A stretch of 64,000 nt of DNA from positions 992,001 to 1,056,000 of the forward strand of contig NZ_QVNU01000001.1 in assembly GCF_003545715.1 (NCBI RefSeq). The letters are read 5' to 3'. Shown here piece by piece: positions 1 to 8,335 of this stretch. The DNA is from Taibaiella koreensis. Lineage in GTDB: Bacteria; Bacteroidota; Bacteroidia; Chitinophagales; Chitinophagaceae. The translations under genes were made by a program, and so were the position numbers. How positions within the stretch are numbered: position 1 is the stretch's first letter; each line of letters opens with the position of its first letter. The notes under the pieces are model-generated. The model did no database searches, was not told where the DNA came from, and worked only from the letters and a program-made list of their open reading frames with translations.

Positions 1-261
1 ACTGAACAGGCATACCGAAGCGACATTGCCCTCTGCGCCGATCCCATAGTCCGATACGATGCTGGCGCCGGGAATAGTCGGTATCGCGGCCACCGGCACC
101 AGGCCCATGTCGACCGATCCGTCGCGCAGGTGCTGTGCAATAAGGGAGGGGTATTCCAGCACAAGATCGATATCCTGCATCACAGCATGGTGCGATATTC
201 CGTAAAGTAATGGTTTGGTATTGAGGTAACTTACGGCAGAAACTTTTATTTTGCGGTCCAA
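1..261 (-). CDS. mqnA: Chorismate dehydratase MqnA (5' part; gene runs off the left edge)
   Basis: Only the first 87 codons are inside the window. The translation begins LDRKIKVSAVSYLNTKPLLY, which carries the MqnA hallmark SAVSYLNTKP loop followed by a substrate-binding-protein-like fold (DIDLVLEYPSLIAQ, VDMGLVPVAAI). MqnA converts chorismate to 3-enolpyruvyl-benzoate, the first step of the futalosine route to menaquinone. No ATG lies in frame upstream. A well-formed Bacteroidetes promoter at 279-308 puts the transcription start near 272, so I take the TTG at 261-259 as the start codon. It is divergent from rnhA. The family call is strong because of the N-terminal signature; the rest of the protein is not visible. 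Confidence 0.85.
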   Translation of the reverse strand, partial: MDRKIKVSAVSYLNTKPLLYGISHHAVMQDIDLVLEYPSLIAQHLRDGSVDMGLVPVAAIPTIPGASIVSDYGIGAEGNVASVCLFS

Positions 262-278
262 GATTGTAATTTTGACTG

Positions 279-308
279 CAAAGGTAATCGAAATGTATCC
301 CCGGGCAA
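279..308 (-). promoter_or_regulatory. Promoter for mqnA (TTG-N19-TACCTTTG)
   Basis: On the minus strand TTG (308-306), 19 bases, then TACCTTTG (286-279) match the Bacteroidetes primary-sigma consensus (-33 TTTG/TTG, -7 TAnnTTTG) with ideal spacing. The -7 box ends 17 bases before the TTG start codon at 261, implying a very short leader and excluding longer N-termini. Confidence 0.7.
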
Positions 309-358
309 GGCTTTGCTGTTATTGCTTTCCCGCTATTGAAGATATTTAAATTCCACAT

Positions 359-823
359 TTGTCACTTATTATTTATACCGACGGCGCATCGCGCGGCAAT
401 CCCGGCAGGGGAGGCTACGGCGCCATATTGCAATGGGGCGGTAAAGAAAAAGAGCTTTCCGCCGGCTATAAGCTCACGACCAACAACCGCATGGAATTGC
501 TGGGTGTGATCAAAGCCCTGGAGGCGCTTACCCGCGAAAGTCTTGATATCCAGATCTTCACCGACTCCGAGTATGTGGTCAATTCTATTGAGAAAGGCTG
601 GGTTTTCGGCTGGGAGAAGAAAGGATTTGCGGGGAAAAAGAATGTAGACCTGTGGCAGCGGTTCCTGAAGCTCTACAGGAAGCACCGGATCAAGATGAAC
701 TGGGTGAAAGGACATGCCAGCAATGTGATGAACAACCGTTGCGATGTGCTGGCTACACGGGCTGCCGACGGCGGCAACCTGCTTACCGACGAAGTATACG
801 AAATGGAGTATTACGCCCAATAG
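359..823 (+). CDS. rnhA: Ribonuclease HI
   Basis: A 154-residue protein that cuts the RNA strand of RNA-DNA hybrids (Okazaki primers, R-loops). The N-terminus has the family signature YTDGASRGNPG. The acidic active site is complete: D8, E46 (in NNRMEL), D69 (FTDSEYV) and D129 (RCDVLA), with the flexible-loop histidine H119 (VKGHAS). Length is normal for bacterial type 1 enzymes without the N-terminal hybrid-binding domain. The frame has no ATG before the conserved core; TTG at 359 is the only sensible start, so both this gene and divergent mqnA seem to start with TTG. The stop lies 16 bases before the M1 peptidase start, suggesting cotranscription. Confidence 0.95.
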   Translation: MSLIIYTDGASRGNPGRGGYGAILQWGGKEKELSAGYKLTTNNRMELLGVIKALEALTRESLDIQIFTDSEYVVNSIEKGWVFGWEKKGFAGKKNVDLWQRFLKLYRKHRIKMNWVKGHASNVMNNRCDVLATRAADGGNLLTDEVYEMEYYAQ

Positions 824-839
824 GCTTTCCCTAATCATA

Positions 840-3800
840 ATGGCCTGCCCCGGCAGGTTGCTAAAACAGATCACCTTGAACCTGAAAAGAATTGGAACGG
901 CTTTGTTGCTTTCCCTGTCCTGCATAGTATCGGCGCAGCAGCCTTATTGGCAGCAGCGCGTCGATAACCATATCGCGGTTACCCTCGACGACAAGGAGCA
1001 TATGCTGCATGGCCATATCAGCATGCGCTATGCCAACAATTCGCCCGATACACTGCGCTATATCTATATGCATCTTTTTCCCAATGCCTATAGCAGCGAC
1101 CGGACGGCATTTGAACGGCAGGCAGTCGAGAACAGGAATACGAAGCATTATTTTAGCGCTGAAAAGGACCGCGGCTATATAGACAGCCTTAAGTTTTCCG
1201 TGTTTTCCGGCGAAATGGGCCGGCTGGCAGGCGTAGTAACCACGGCAGATCCCGATGTGATACGCCTGGTGCTGCCGGAGCCGCTGGCGCCGGGAGGGCA
1301 GGTGACCATTGAAACGCCTTTCCGGGTAAAGCTTCCGCTTACGTTTTCCCGCATGGGGCACGAGGGGCAATCTTACCAGGTATCGCAATGGTTCCCAAAG
1401 CCGGCGGTATACGATGCCCGTGGCTGGCACCAGATGCCCTATCTCGACCAGGGCGAGTTCTACAGCGAGTACGGGGCTTATCATGTGGAGGTGACCTTGC
1501 CGGAGAACTATGTGATCATGGGCACGGGAAACATTCTTGAAGCAACAGAGCGGGCATGGCTGGATAGCCTGTCCCGCATGCCTGCCCGCTATACAGAAAA
1601 GGAAAGCCGCAAGAGCGCCTTGCTTAGAGATACGGTCAATATACCTTCGTCGACGGCCATGAAGACCGTAACCTTCGAGGAGGAGAATATTCACGACTTT
1701 GCCTGGTTTGCCGATAAACGATGGCTGGTGCGGAAAGATACGATAGCCGTTCCCGGAACGGGGAACAGCGTTACTGCCTATGCATGCTACCTGCCACGGC
1801 ATGAAGCCGGGTGGAGCAAAAGCATGCAGTGGATCCGCGATGCGATCGGGGGCTACAGCACTGCCGTAGGTCCCTATCCCTACAAGACGGTGAAGGCAGT
1901 AGAAGGTGCGTTGAGCGCAGGAGGGGGTATGGAATATCCTACGATCACCGTTATCGCTGCATCGAATAATGAGGAAGAGGTGCATACGGCCGTAGTGCAC
2001 GAAGTAGGACATAACTGGTTCTATGGTATGCTTGGCAGCAACGAAAGAGCCTATCCCTGGATGGACGAAGGCATCAACAGCTTTTACGAGCATAAATTCG
2101 CACCCTCGGTATCTTCCCTGAAAAGGCTGATGGGCGGTAAAGATGAGAACCAGGTGGTCTATTCCATGCTGTCGGCAACGCACGACCTGGTACCCGCCGA
2201 TACTGCCGCCGCAGTAATGCCCGAAATGAATTATCTCGCCGATATTTATGTCAAGTCAGCCGGATTGTTGGGCTGGTTGGAAGCCTATATGGGGCCCGAT
2301 ACTTTCAGGACCGCGATGCAGGAATACTTCACCGCCTGGCAGTACAAGCATCCTCAGCCCGCTGATTTTGAACAGATCTTCCGCCGGAATACGACCCAAA
2401 ATCTCGATTGGTTCTTCAATGAGGCTATGCACAGCAGCCGCCCTGTCGACTTTGCCCTGAAAGCCGGTAAAGAAGGCGTAACGCTGAAAAACAAGACCGG
2501 CTTAAATGCACCGGCAGCCTTTGTGGCTTACCAGGGGCAGGACTCGACCGTACAATGGGTGGCGCCTTTTACCGGCACAAAGCACATACCTTATGCCACA
2601 CCGGGCACTTACAGCCGGGTAAAGATCGCAGATGCCATACCCGACTACAATTATCGTAACAATGAAGACCGGTCGCCGCTGGCTTTGCGTCCCTTCCTGG
2701 GCTTCAACACGACACCGCAAAATAAAATATGGTATGCGCCCGCTATAGGCTATAATTACTACGATGGCTTTATGGCAGGATTGTTGCTGCACAATATTAC
2801 CGTGCCCCAGCATAAGTTCCAGTTCATCCTGGCGCCTTTGTACGGCTTTAGCAGCGGTACCTTTGCCGGTACCGGCATCATAGGATACACGGCTTACTTC
2901 GACAAGGGCTGGCTGCACGATATCCAGCTGAACCTCGAAGGAAAGACCTTTAGCTACGATAAGACCAATACCAATATTCCCGATTTCCTCCACAGCCGTT
3001 ATGTCAAGGTAGCGCCGGAGATCATCTTCAACCTCCGCAAACCCGAATGGCGCAGCACGGTAACGCGTAGCATCTCCCTGAAAGGTTATTGGATCAGGGA
3101 AGAGCAGTTTGCTTTCAATATGAACCCTTCCGACAGCCTTTATTATCCCTCCAAAGGCGGCTATGAGGACAATTTTTATGCCCGCCTGCGTTATCGCCAC
3201 GAGAACCAGCGCACCTTCAATCCCTTCAGCTACCAGTTGGAAGGGCAGGTCGGCAAATCTTTTGCCAAGCTGAGCCTGGAGGCGAACCTGAAGATCGATT
3301 ACTTCAAAAAGAATAAGGCTTTGTATATCCGCGGCTATGCCGGCAAATTCTGGGATCTTACCAGCTCCGGTACCGATGCTTACCGGTACCGGATCGCCAA
3401 TACCTACAGCGGCTGGAACGACTACCTGTATGATGAGACCTATGGCGGGCGCAGCGAAGCTACCGGTACCTGGTCGCAGCAGGTAAGTATGAAAGAAGGA
3501 GGTTTTAAGGTCAATACGCTGCAGTATGCCTTGCAGCTGGGGCTGAGCGACGACTGGCTCGTATCGCTCAATATTAAAAGCGATCTGCCTTTCTTTAACC
3601 TGCCTATACGCCTGTTTGCCGATGTGTCCACCTTTTCCAATGCCCGCCAGATGAATCCCAGCGGCGCCACGGTGCTATACGTAGCAGGGATCGAGATATC
3701 CGGCGGCGACCTGTTCTCTATCTACATACCCCTGGTGATGAGCCGCGATTTTACCGATTATACCAAGTCGGTATATCCCGAAAACCGGTTCCTGAAAACC

Positions 3801-3869
3801 ATTACTTTCAGCCTCAACCTGGGCAATGTTGACTGGATGAAACTGCCGGGTAAAATATTGAAAATGTAG
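840..3869 (+). CDS. Secreted M1-family metallopeptidase with long C-terminal (barrel-like) extension
   Basis: A 1009-residue zinc peptidase of the aminopeptidase N (M1) family. The ATG at 840 gives a typical signal peptide (KRIGTALLLSLSCIVSAQ). The catalytic site is complete: the exopeptidase motif GGGMEYP near residues 360-366, HEVGH at 387-391 and the third zinc ligand E410 in WMDEGINSFYEH, i.e. HExxH-18-E. The catalytic part ends near residue 570. The remaining ~430 residues are not the usual M1 C-terminal helical domain: they are rich in alternating aromatic/polar strands, and I infer a beta-rich, perhaps outer-membrane barrel-like, region. The reading frame is open back to 744 inside rnhA, but the signal peptide fixes the start at 840. 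Confidence 0.88.
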   Translation: MACPGRLLKQITLNLKRIGTALLLSLSCIVSAQQPYWQQRVDNHIAVTLDDKEHMLHGHISMRYANNSPDTLRYIYMHLFPNAYSSDRTAFERQAVENRNTKHYFSAEKDRGYIDSLKFSVFSGEMGRLAGVVTTADPDVIRLVLPEPLAPGGQVTIETPFRVKLPLTFSRMGHEGQSYQVSQWFPKPAVYDARGWHQMPYLDQGEFYSEYGAYHVEVTLPENYVIMGTGNILEATERAWLDSLSRMPARYTEKESRKSALLRDTVNIPSSTAMKTVTFEEENIHDFAWFADKRWLVRKDTIAVPGTGNSVTAYACYLPRHEAGWSKSMQWIRDAIGGYSTAVGPYPYKTVKAVEGALSAGGGMEYPTITVIAASNNEEEVHTAVVHEVGHNWFYGMLGSNERAYPWMDEGINSFYEHKFAPSVSSLKRLMGGKDENQVVYSMLSATHDLVPADTAAAVMPEMNYLADIYVKSAGLLGWLEAYMGPDTFRTAMQEYFTAWQYKHPQPADFEQIFRRNTTQNLDWFFNEAMHSSRPVDFALKAGKEGVTLKNKTGLNAPAAFVAYQGQDSTVQWVAPFTGTKHIPYATPGTYSRVKIADAIPDYNYRNNEDRSPLALRPFLGFNTTPQNKIWYAPAIGYNYYDGFMAGLLLHNITVPQHKFQFILAPLYGFSSGTFAGTGIIGYTAYFDKGWLHDIQLNLEGKTFSYDKTNTNIPDFLHSRYVKVAPEIIFNLRKPEWRSTVTRSISLKGYWIREEQFAFNMNPSDSLYYPSKGGYEDNFYARLRYRHENQRTFNPFSYQLEGQVGKSFAKLSLEANLKIDYFKKNKALYIRGYAGKFWDLTSSGTDAYRYRIANTYSGWNDYLYDETYGGRSEATGTWSQQVSMKEGGFKVNTLQYALQLGLSDDWLVSLNIKSDLPFFNLPIRLFADVSTFSNARQMNPSGATVLYVAGIEISGGDLFSIYIPLVMSRDFTDYTKSVYPENRFLKTITFSLNLGNVDWMKLPGKILKM

Positions 3870-3890
3870 CCATCTGTGCCCGAGGTTACG

Positions 3891-3898
3891 TATCTTTG
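3891..3898 (+). promoter_or_regulatory. -7 element upstream of fructose-bisphosphatase
   Basis: TATCTTTG is an exact TAnnTTTG box 32 bases before the ATG at 3931. No clear TTTG or TTG lies at the expected -33 distance, so the promoter is only half supported. Confidence 0.5.
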
Positions 3899-3930
3899 TG
3901 CCGCAAAATATTCATTTAAGTACATAAAAA

Positions 3931-4968
3931 ATGGCAACATCCCGTAAGCTGATTACACTTGACGAATTTACCATCCAGCAGACCCGTGCTTTCCCCAAAG
4001 CGACAGGGGAGCTCTCCGCACTGCTTCGCGATATTTCATTGGCATGCAAGCTGATCAACAAGCAGGTAAATAAAGCCGGCCTGGTCGACATCATCGGCAA
4101 ATTCGGGGCTACCAATGTTCAGGGTGAGGAGCAAATGAAGCTGGATATTTATTCCGACGAAATGCTGATCAATGTGCTGCGCAACAGTAACGACTGTGCC
4201 GGTATCGCTTCGGAGGAGAATGACGATTTTATCGCTTTCGACGATGCTTATTCTGTAAATTCCAAATACGTGGTGCTGTTCGACCCGCTCGACGGCTCTT
4301 CCAATATCGATGTCAACGCCTCCATCGGTACTATATTCTCGATTTATCGCCGCGTATCCCCGTTGGGAAAGCCCTGTACCAAAGAAGACTTCCTGCAGCC
4401 CGGCAATAAGCTGATGGCCGCCGGCTACGTGATCTATGGCAGCAGCACTATGCTGGTGTATGCTACCCGCCTGGGTGTGAACGGGTTTACCCTGGAGCCT
4501 TCCATCGGTGAGTTCTGCCTTTCGCATCCCGATATGGTTTGCGCCGAAAAAGGAAAGATCTATTCGCTCAACCAGGGCAATAGCCGGCAGTATGATAAAG
4601 GCATGCTGGCTTTCCTCGACTATTGCATGGAAATTAATAAGGAAGAAGGACGGCCTTATGCGCACCGCTATATCGGCTCTATGGTGGCCGATCTGCATCG
4701 TACGCTCATTAAAGGTGGCATCTTTATCTATCCCGGCGATAAGAAAAATCTCAACGGAAAGCTCCGCCTTCAGTATGAATGCAACCCCATGTCCTTTATC
4801 ATCGAAGCGGCTGGCGGTGTAAGCTCCGACGGCAAGCAACGGGTACTCGATATACAACCCTCCGAGCTGCATCAGCGCGTGCCCATCTTTATTGGGTCAA
4901 AGCTGATGGTGCACAAAGCGCTCGAATTTGTTACCGCCGGAACGGAGGAAGCAGCAGTAGCGCCCTAG
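3931..4968 (+). CDS. fbp: Class I fructose-1,6-bisphosphatase
   Basis: A 345-residue cytoplasmic enzyme that hydrolyses fructose 1,6-bisphosphate to fructose 6-phosphate in gluconeogenesis. The metal-binding signature VLFDPLDGSSNIDVN supplies D118 and D121, and the upstream SEEND supplies glutamates at 95-96. Other class I landmarks follow: GTIFSIYRR, AAGYVIYGSSTMLVY, RYIGSMVADLHRTL and the substrate-binding LRLQYECNPMSFIIEAAGG. Length is slightly above the typical ~335. The start at 3931 leaves a TAnnTTTG box upstream and the gene is closed by a strong intrinsic terminator at 4999-5052, so it looks monocistronic. Confidence 0.96.
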   Translation: MATSRKLITLDEFTIQQTRAFPKATGELSALLRDISLACKLINKQVNKAGLVDIIGKFGATNVQGEEQMKLDIYSDEMLINVLRNSNDCAGIASEENDDFIAFDDAYSVNSKYVVLFDPLDGSSNIDVNASIGTIFSIYRRVSPLGKPCTKEDFLQPGNKLMAAGYVIYGSSTMLVYATRLGVNGFTLEPSIGEFCLSHPDMVCAEKGKIYSLNQGNSRQYDKGMLAFLDYCMEINKEEGRPYAHRYIGSMVADLHRTLIKGGIFIYPGDKKNLNGKLRLQYECNPMSFIIEAAGGVSSDGKQRVLDIQPSELHQRVPIFIGSKLMVHKALEFVTAGTEEAAVAP

Positions 4969-4998
4969 GCATATTATTTTGGAACGATAATTTATTTC

Positions 4999-5052
4999 GA
5001 AAGCTTCCCACGGTTGATGTTTGCTGCGGCACCGTATGGGAAGCTTTCTTTT
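4999..5052 (+). terminator. Intrinsic terminator after fbp
   Basis: A perfect 12-bp inverted repeat, GAAAGCTTCCCA at 4999-5010 and its complement at 5037-5048, with a 26-base loop and a T-rich tail (TTCTTTTT). It lies between fbp and the next gene's ATG at 5067. Confidence 0.8.
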
Positions 5053-5066
5053 TCACTTCAATCACA

Positions 5067-5942
5067 ATGAAAGTATTTATTTCCGGCGCCTCGGGTCTTG
5101 TAGGTGGCAATTGTCTGAAGCATTTTAAAGAAATGGGCTGGAACGTAATCGGCTCGCACCTGTCCTTTGCCACTCCCGGTACGGTATTTTACAATACTCA
5201 GGAGCCAGCCCATCCCGAAAATTTTGATGTGGAAACGTTTCAGCCCGATGTGATCGTACATTGCGGCGCGCTCACGCATGTGGACTATTGTGAAGCCCAT
5301 CCGGAAGAAAGCTACGAAAAGACGGTACAGAGCACCATCAACCTGATGGCACTGGCCCGCAAATGTAAGGCCCGTTTTGTCTTTATCTCCACCGATTACG
5401 TATTCGACGGTGTCGATGGCCCTTACCGGGAAGAGGCAGCGGTTAACCCCTTAAGCGTCTACGCAAAGCATAAGCTGGAGGCAGAGCGCCTTTCCTTAAA
5501 AGAGCTGGCACATACCTTAGTGCTCCGGGTCACCAATGTGTATGGCAACGAGCTTCGCCATAAGAACTTTGTAGCCCGTATTATAGAGCAATGCCGCGAC
5601 GGTAAAAAGCTGACGCTCAAATTGCCCTACGACCAGTTTGCCAGTCCGGTCAATGCCTGGGATATTGCCCGGGCCATGTACCTGCTGTTGCAAGATGGCA
5701 AAGAGGGTATTTACCATATCGGCGGCAGTGATTATATGAACAGGATTGAGCTGGCACTCCGGGTGCTCAGCTATTTTCCCGGGGCGGAATACGACCTGAT
5801 CCCTGTAAGCACTGAAGAGTTGAATCAACCTGCCGCCAGACCACTTCTCGGTGGTTTCGTGAAAATGAAGTTTGCAAGAGAATACCCCGGCTTTCTTTTC
5901 GGTACTGTCGATACCTATGTCCGGTCGCAAGTGAACGGATAA
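5067..5942 (+). CDS. RmlD-like NAD(P)-dependent sugar reductase (extended SDR)
   Basis: A 291-residue extended short-chain dehydrogenase resembling dTDP-4-dehydrorhamnose reductase (RmlD). The N-terminal nucleotide-binding motif is GASGLVGGN (7-15). The catalytic set is present: ISTDYVFDG around S108-T109 and Y132/K136 in VYAKHK. CGALTHVDYCE at 66-76 is the RmlD-type loop. No other rhamnose genes are near, so the substrate is uncertain; many Bacteroidetes carry such stand-alone reductases. The frame is open far upstream, but the ATG at 5067 falls exactly at the Rossmann beta-1 start (MKVFISGASG) and behind the fbp terminator. Confidence 0.82.
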   Translation: MKVFISGASGLVGGNCLKHFKEMGWNVIGSHLSFATPGTVFYNTQEPAHPENFDVETFQPDVIVHCGALTHVDYCEAHPEESYEKTVQSTINLMALARKCKARFVFISTDYVFDGVDGPYREEAAVNPLSVYAKHKLEAERLSLKELAHTLVLRVTNVYGNELRHKNFVARIIEQCRDGKKLTLKLPYDQFASPVNAWDIARAMYLLLQDGKEGIYHIGGSDYMNRIELALRVLSYFPGAEYDLIPVSTEELNQPAARPLLGGFVKMKFAREYPGFLFGTVDTYVRSQVNG

Positions 5943-6219
5943 TGAATTGCCGCTTTTTGCTCCCGGCCTTTCTATTTGCCGGAGTACACATCGCATGTCT
6001 CCGGTTATACGTATTGCCCGTATCCCGTGGCATTATCTTTCGGGCCACACCTATGCTAAGGGCTCACTTTGACTATCTTGCTTTTTTGCCGGTACCCACC
6101 TTCCGGCGCTCCTGTGCCAATAGCCGGAATGCCGGTGAAAACTGGCGTCTTGCCCTCATTTGAGCCTATCCGATAGGTTTTGTCTATGTGCTATGGCAAT
6201 AATTTTTCTTTAAAAAATT

Positions 6220-6259
6220 AATTAAACGTTTGTTTAATTCAAACGTTTGTTTAATTTTG
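6220..6259 (+). promoter_or_regulatory. Efflux-operon promoter overlapped by a TetR-type operator
   Basis: A perfect 8-bp inverted repeat AATTAAAC / GTTTAATT (6220-6227 and 6232-6239, 4-base spacer) is followed by a second copy of AAACGTTTGTTTAATT (6241-6256; first copy 6224-6239) containing the palindrome CAAACGTTTG (6240-6249). Within it sits a full Bacteroidetes promoter: TTTG (6229-6232), 19 bases, TAATTTTG (6252-6259). The operator therefore covers both promoter elements, as expected for autorepression by the TetR protein starting at 6294. Confidence 0.75.
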
Positions 6260-6293
6260 TGGTTGTTTATGTCAACGAATAAAAATAACCGCG

Positions 6294-6941
6294 ATGGAAA
6301 CTGAATTGAACGACAAGCAGCTCCAGATCATGGATAAGGCGCTGGAAGTGTTTGCAGAGAAGGGATTTGATTCTGCCTCGGTACGTGATATTGCACAAAG
6401 AGCGGAAGTGAATGTAGCGATGATCTCCTATTATTTCGGGTCGAAGGAAAAGCTGCTGGAGGCTATTTTCAGAAACCATACCGGAAATATGCGTAAGAAA
6501 ATTGAATCGATCATCCACTCCAAAACGCATGATCCGTTGGAGAAAGTCGATCTGCTGATTGATACTTATGTGACAGTGATTATTGAAAACCATAGTTTTC
6601 ACCAGCTGATGATGCGGGAACAGGTATTAATGAAAGAGGGACCTTTATATACGCTCATTAAGGATATGAAAACCCAGAACCGCAATCTGATCGAAGTAGC
6701 GGTGAAGGCGGGACAGAAAGCCGGTCTCTTTCAAAAGCATATTGATGTCAATATGCTGGCCGTTACGCTTATCGGAACAGTCAATCATTTTTTCTCTAAT
6801 TATAAATTCATATGCCAGGAGCGTCATACCAAGCCGGGAAAGGATAGCGATTTTGACGCTGAATCTACGGAGAAGCTCCGTTCGCATATAAAAGTCATGT
6901 TCAAAGCATTTTTAACTTATGGAATATCGAACAAAAAGTAA
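6294..6941 (+). CDS. TetR/AcrR-family transcriptional regulator of the efflux operon
   Basis: A 215-residue repressor. Residues about 10-56 form the TetR helix-turn-helix (ALEVFAEKGFDSASVRDIA ... VNVAMISYYFGSKEKL), with the highly conserved YYFGSKEKL recognition-helix end. The remaining helical part is the ligand-binding and dimer domain and is not conserved enough to name a ligand. It is the first gene of a same-strand operon with TolC-, EmrA- and EmrB-like genes and its end overlaps the TolC gene. The palindromic operator at 6220-6256 overlaps its own promoter, so I infer drug-inducible autorepression of the entire operon. Confidence 0.92.
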   Translation: METELNDKQLQIMDKALEVFAEKGFDSASVRDIAQRAEVNVAMISYYFGSKEKLLEAIFRNHTGNMRKKIESIIHSKTHDPLEKVDLLIDTYVTVIIENHSFHQLMMREQVLMKEGPLYTLIKDMKTQNRNLIEVAVKAGQKAGLFQKHIDVNMLAVTLIGTVNHFFSNYKFICQERHTKPGKDSDFDAESTEKLRSHIKVMFKAFLTYGISNKK

Positions 6942-8265
6942 GATGGGACTAATGCTGGCCCTGTTGCTTTCAGCCAATAACCTGCAGGCCCAGCAAACCC
7001 GGCAACTGTCGCTGGATGAAGCGATACAGTTGGGTCTCGACAACAGCAAAAACCTAAAAGTATCGCAAGCCAAAATCGACCAGGCTGCCGCCGAGCTAAG
7101 CGAGGCAAAGCTGCGCCAGTATCCCGATCTTAAAGTTTCCGGTTCCTATCTGCGGGTCAATCAACCCAACGTGGACATGAAGGTGAAGCTGGGAGGCAGC
7201 GGCGAAGGCAGTGGCTCTTCCTCGGAGATCAAGGTGGACCAGGTGGCTTACGGTATGGCCACAGCATCGGTACCTTTGTTCTCAGGTCTGCGTATCCGCA
7301 ATGGCATCGAATCGGCCAAATACCTGAAGAGAGCGGCCGAGCTGGATGCACAGCAAGATAAGGACGAGGTGATCCAGAACACTATAGCCGCTTACTACAA
7401 TCTGTATAAAGCACAGGCCGCTCTGGGACTGGTACAGGAAAACCTGAAGCAGGCGCAGCAAAGGGTAAAGGACTTCAGCAGTCTGGAACAGAACGGACTG
7501 ATGGCCCGTAACGATCTGCTTAAAGCGCAGTTGCAGGAATCCAACGTAGAGCTGGCCCTGGTCGACGCCGAGCACAACAGCGATATCGCCAACTTCAATA
7601 TGGACCTCATGCTGGGGCTCGATGAGCAAACCGAGCTAAAGCTGGACGCAAGTGGCCTGGGCAGGACCTATAAGATCGAAAGTCTGCAGGCCTGGGAAGA
7701 TAAGGCGCTTTCCAGCCGCTCCGATTACCAGGCCGTACAGCAACGGCAGCTGGCTTCCCAATCGGGGATCAAAGCTGCCAAGGGGGAATATTATCCTTCC
7801 CTGGCTTTGTCCGGAGGCTATGTAGCAGCGAATATTCCTAACTTTCTTACCGTAACCAATGCTTTAAATGTAGGGGTAGGGCTCAGCTATAATATCGCTT
7901 CGCTTTATAAGAACGGCGCCAAGGTAAAGCAGGCTAAGGCCCAGGAGCAACAATTGCACTGGTCGGCTCTGGAGCTGAATGATGGTATCCGCATGCAGAT
8001 CCATCAGGCTTATCAAAACTATCTGGAGAGCGTAAAAAAGATAGAAGTATATCGCAAAGCAGTGGAACAGGCGAAAGAGAATTACCGCATTACCAAGAAT
8101 AAATATGATAACGCGCTGGTCAACACTACCGATCTGCTCGATGCCGACGTAGCCCAGCTGCAGGCCGATATTAATTACGAATATGCGCGCGCCGACGCTG
8201 AAGTGGCCATCAACAAACTTTATGAAACAGCAGGGGTAGCCCGCGAAACCAACGTAAAAAAATAA
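6919..8265 (+). CDS. TolC-family outer-membrane efflux protein
   Basis: A 448-residue outer-membrane channel component of a tripartite efflux pump. A signal peptide (GLMLALLLSANNLQAQ) ends near residue 24. Two repeated TolC-type segments follow, starting LSLDEAIQLGLDNSKNLKVSQAKIDQA, with long coiled-coil stretches (for example VQENLKQAQQRVKDFSSLEQ and KYDNALVNTTDLLDADVAQLQADINYEYARAD). The ATG at 6919 overlaps the TetR gene by 23 bases; a second ATG at 6943 would start just after the TetR stop and still retain the signal peptide. Genes for the fusion protein and inner-membrane pump follow directly. Confidence 0.92.
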   Translation: MEYRTKSKMGLMLALLLSANNLQAQQTRQLSLDEAIQLGLDNSKNLKVSQAKIDQAAAELSEAKLRQYPDLKVSGSYLRVNQPNVDMKVKLGGSGEGSGSSSEIKVDQVAYGMATASVPLFSGLRIRNGIESAKYLKRAAELDAQQDKDEVIQNTIAAYYNLYKAQAALGLVQENLKQAQQRVKDFSSLEQNGLMARNDLLKAQLQESNVELALVDAEHNSDIANFNMDLMLGLDEQTELKLDASGLGRTYKIESLQAWEDKALSSRSDYQAVQQRQLASQSGIKAAKGEYYPSLALSGGYVAANIPNFLTVTNALNVGVGLSYNIASLYKNGAKVKQAKAQEQQLHWSALELNDGIRMQIHQAYQNYLESVKKIEVYRKAVEQAKENYRITKNKYDNALVNTTDLLDADVAQLQADINYEYARADAEVAINKLYETAGVARETNVKK

Positions 8266-8335
8266 CAACTACGGCGCTTAGCTGCGCCAAAGCAGAATAC
8301 AAATCACATTCAACAGCACATTCTAATAAGCAACA

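Noticed and set aside
861-2183. 440-codon open frame on the minus strand
   Set aside because: Lies wholly antisense to the M1 peptidase gene, whose signal peptide and catalytic motifs are clear. The antisense product has no domain-like features.
5942-6163. 73-codon frame after the RmlD-like gene, starting ATG in its stop codon
   Set aside because: No recognisable protein character, low complexity at the end, not followed by a terminator, and overlapped by antisense frames. I treat 5943-6219 as intergenic.
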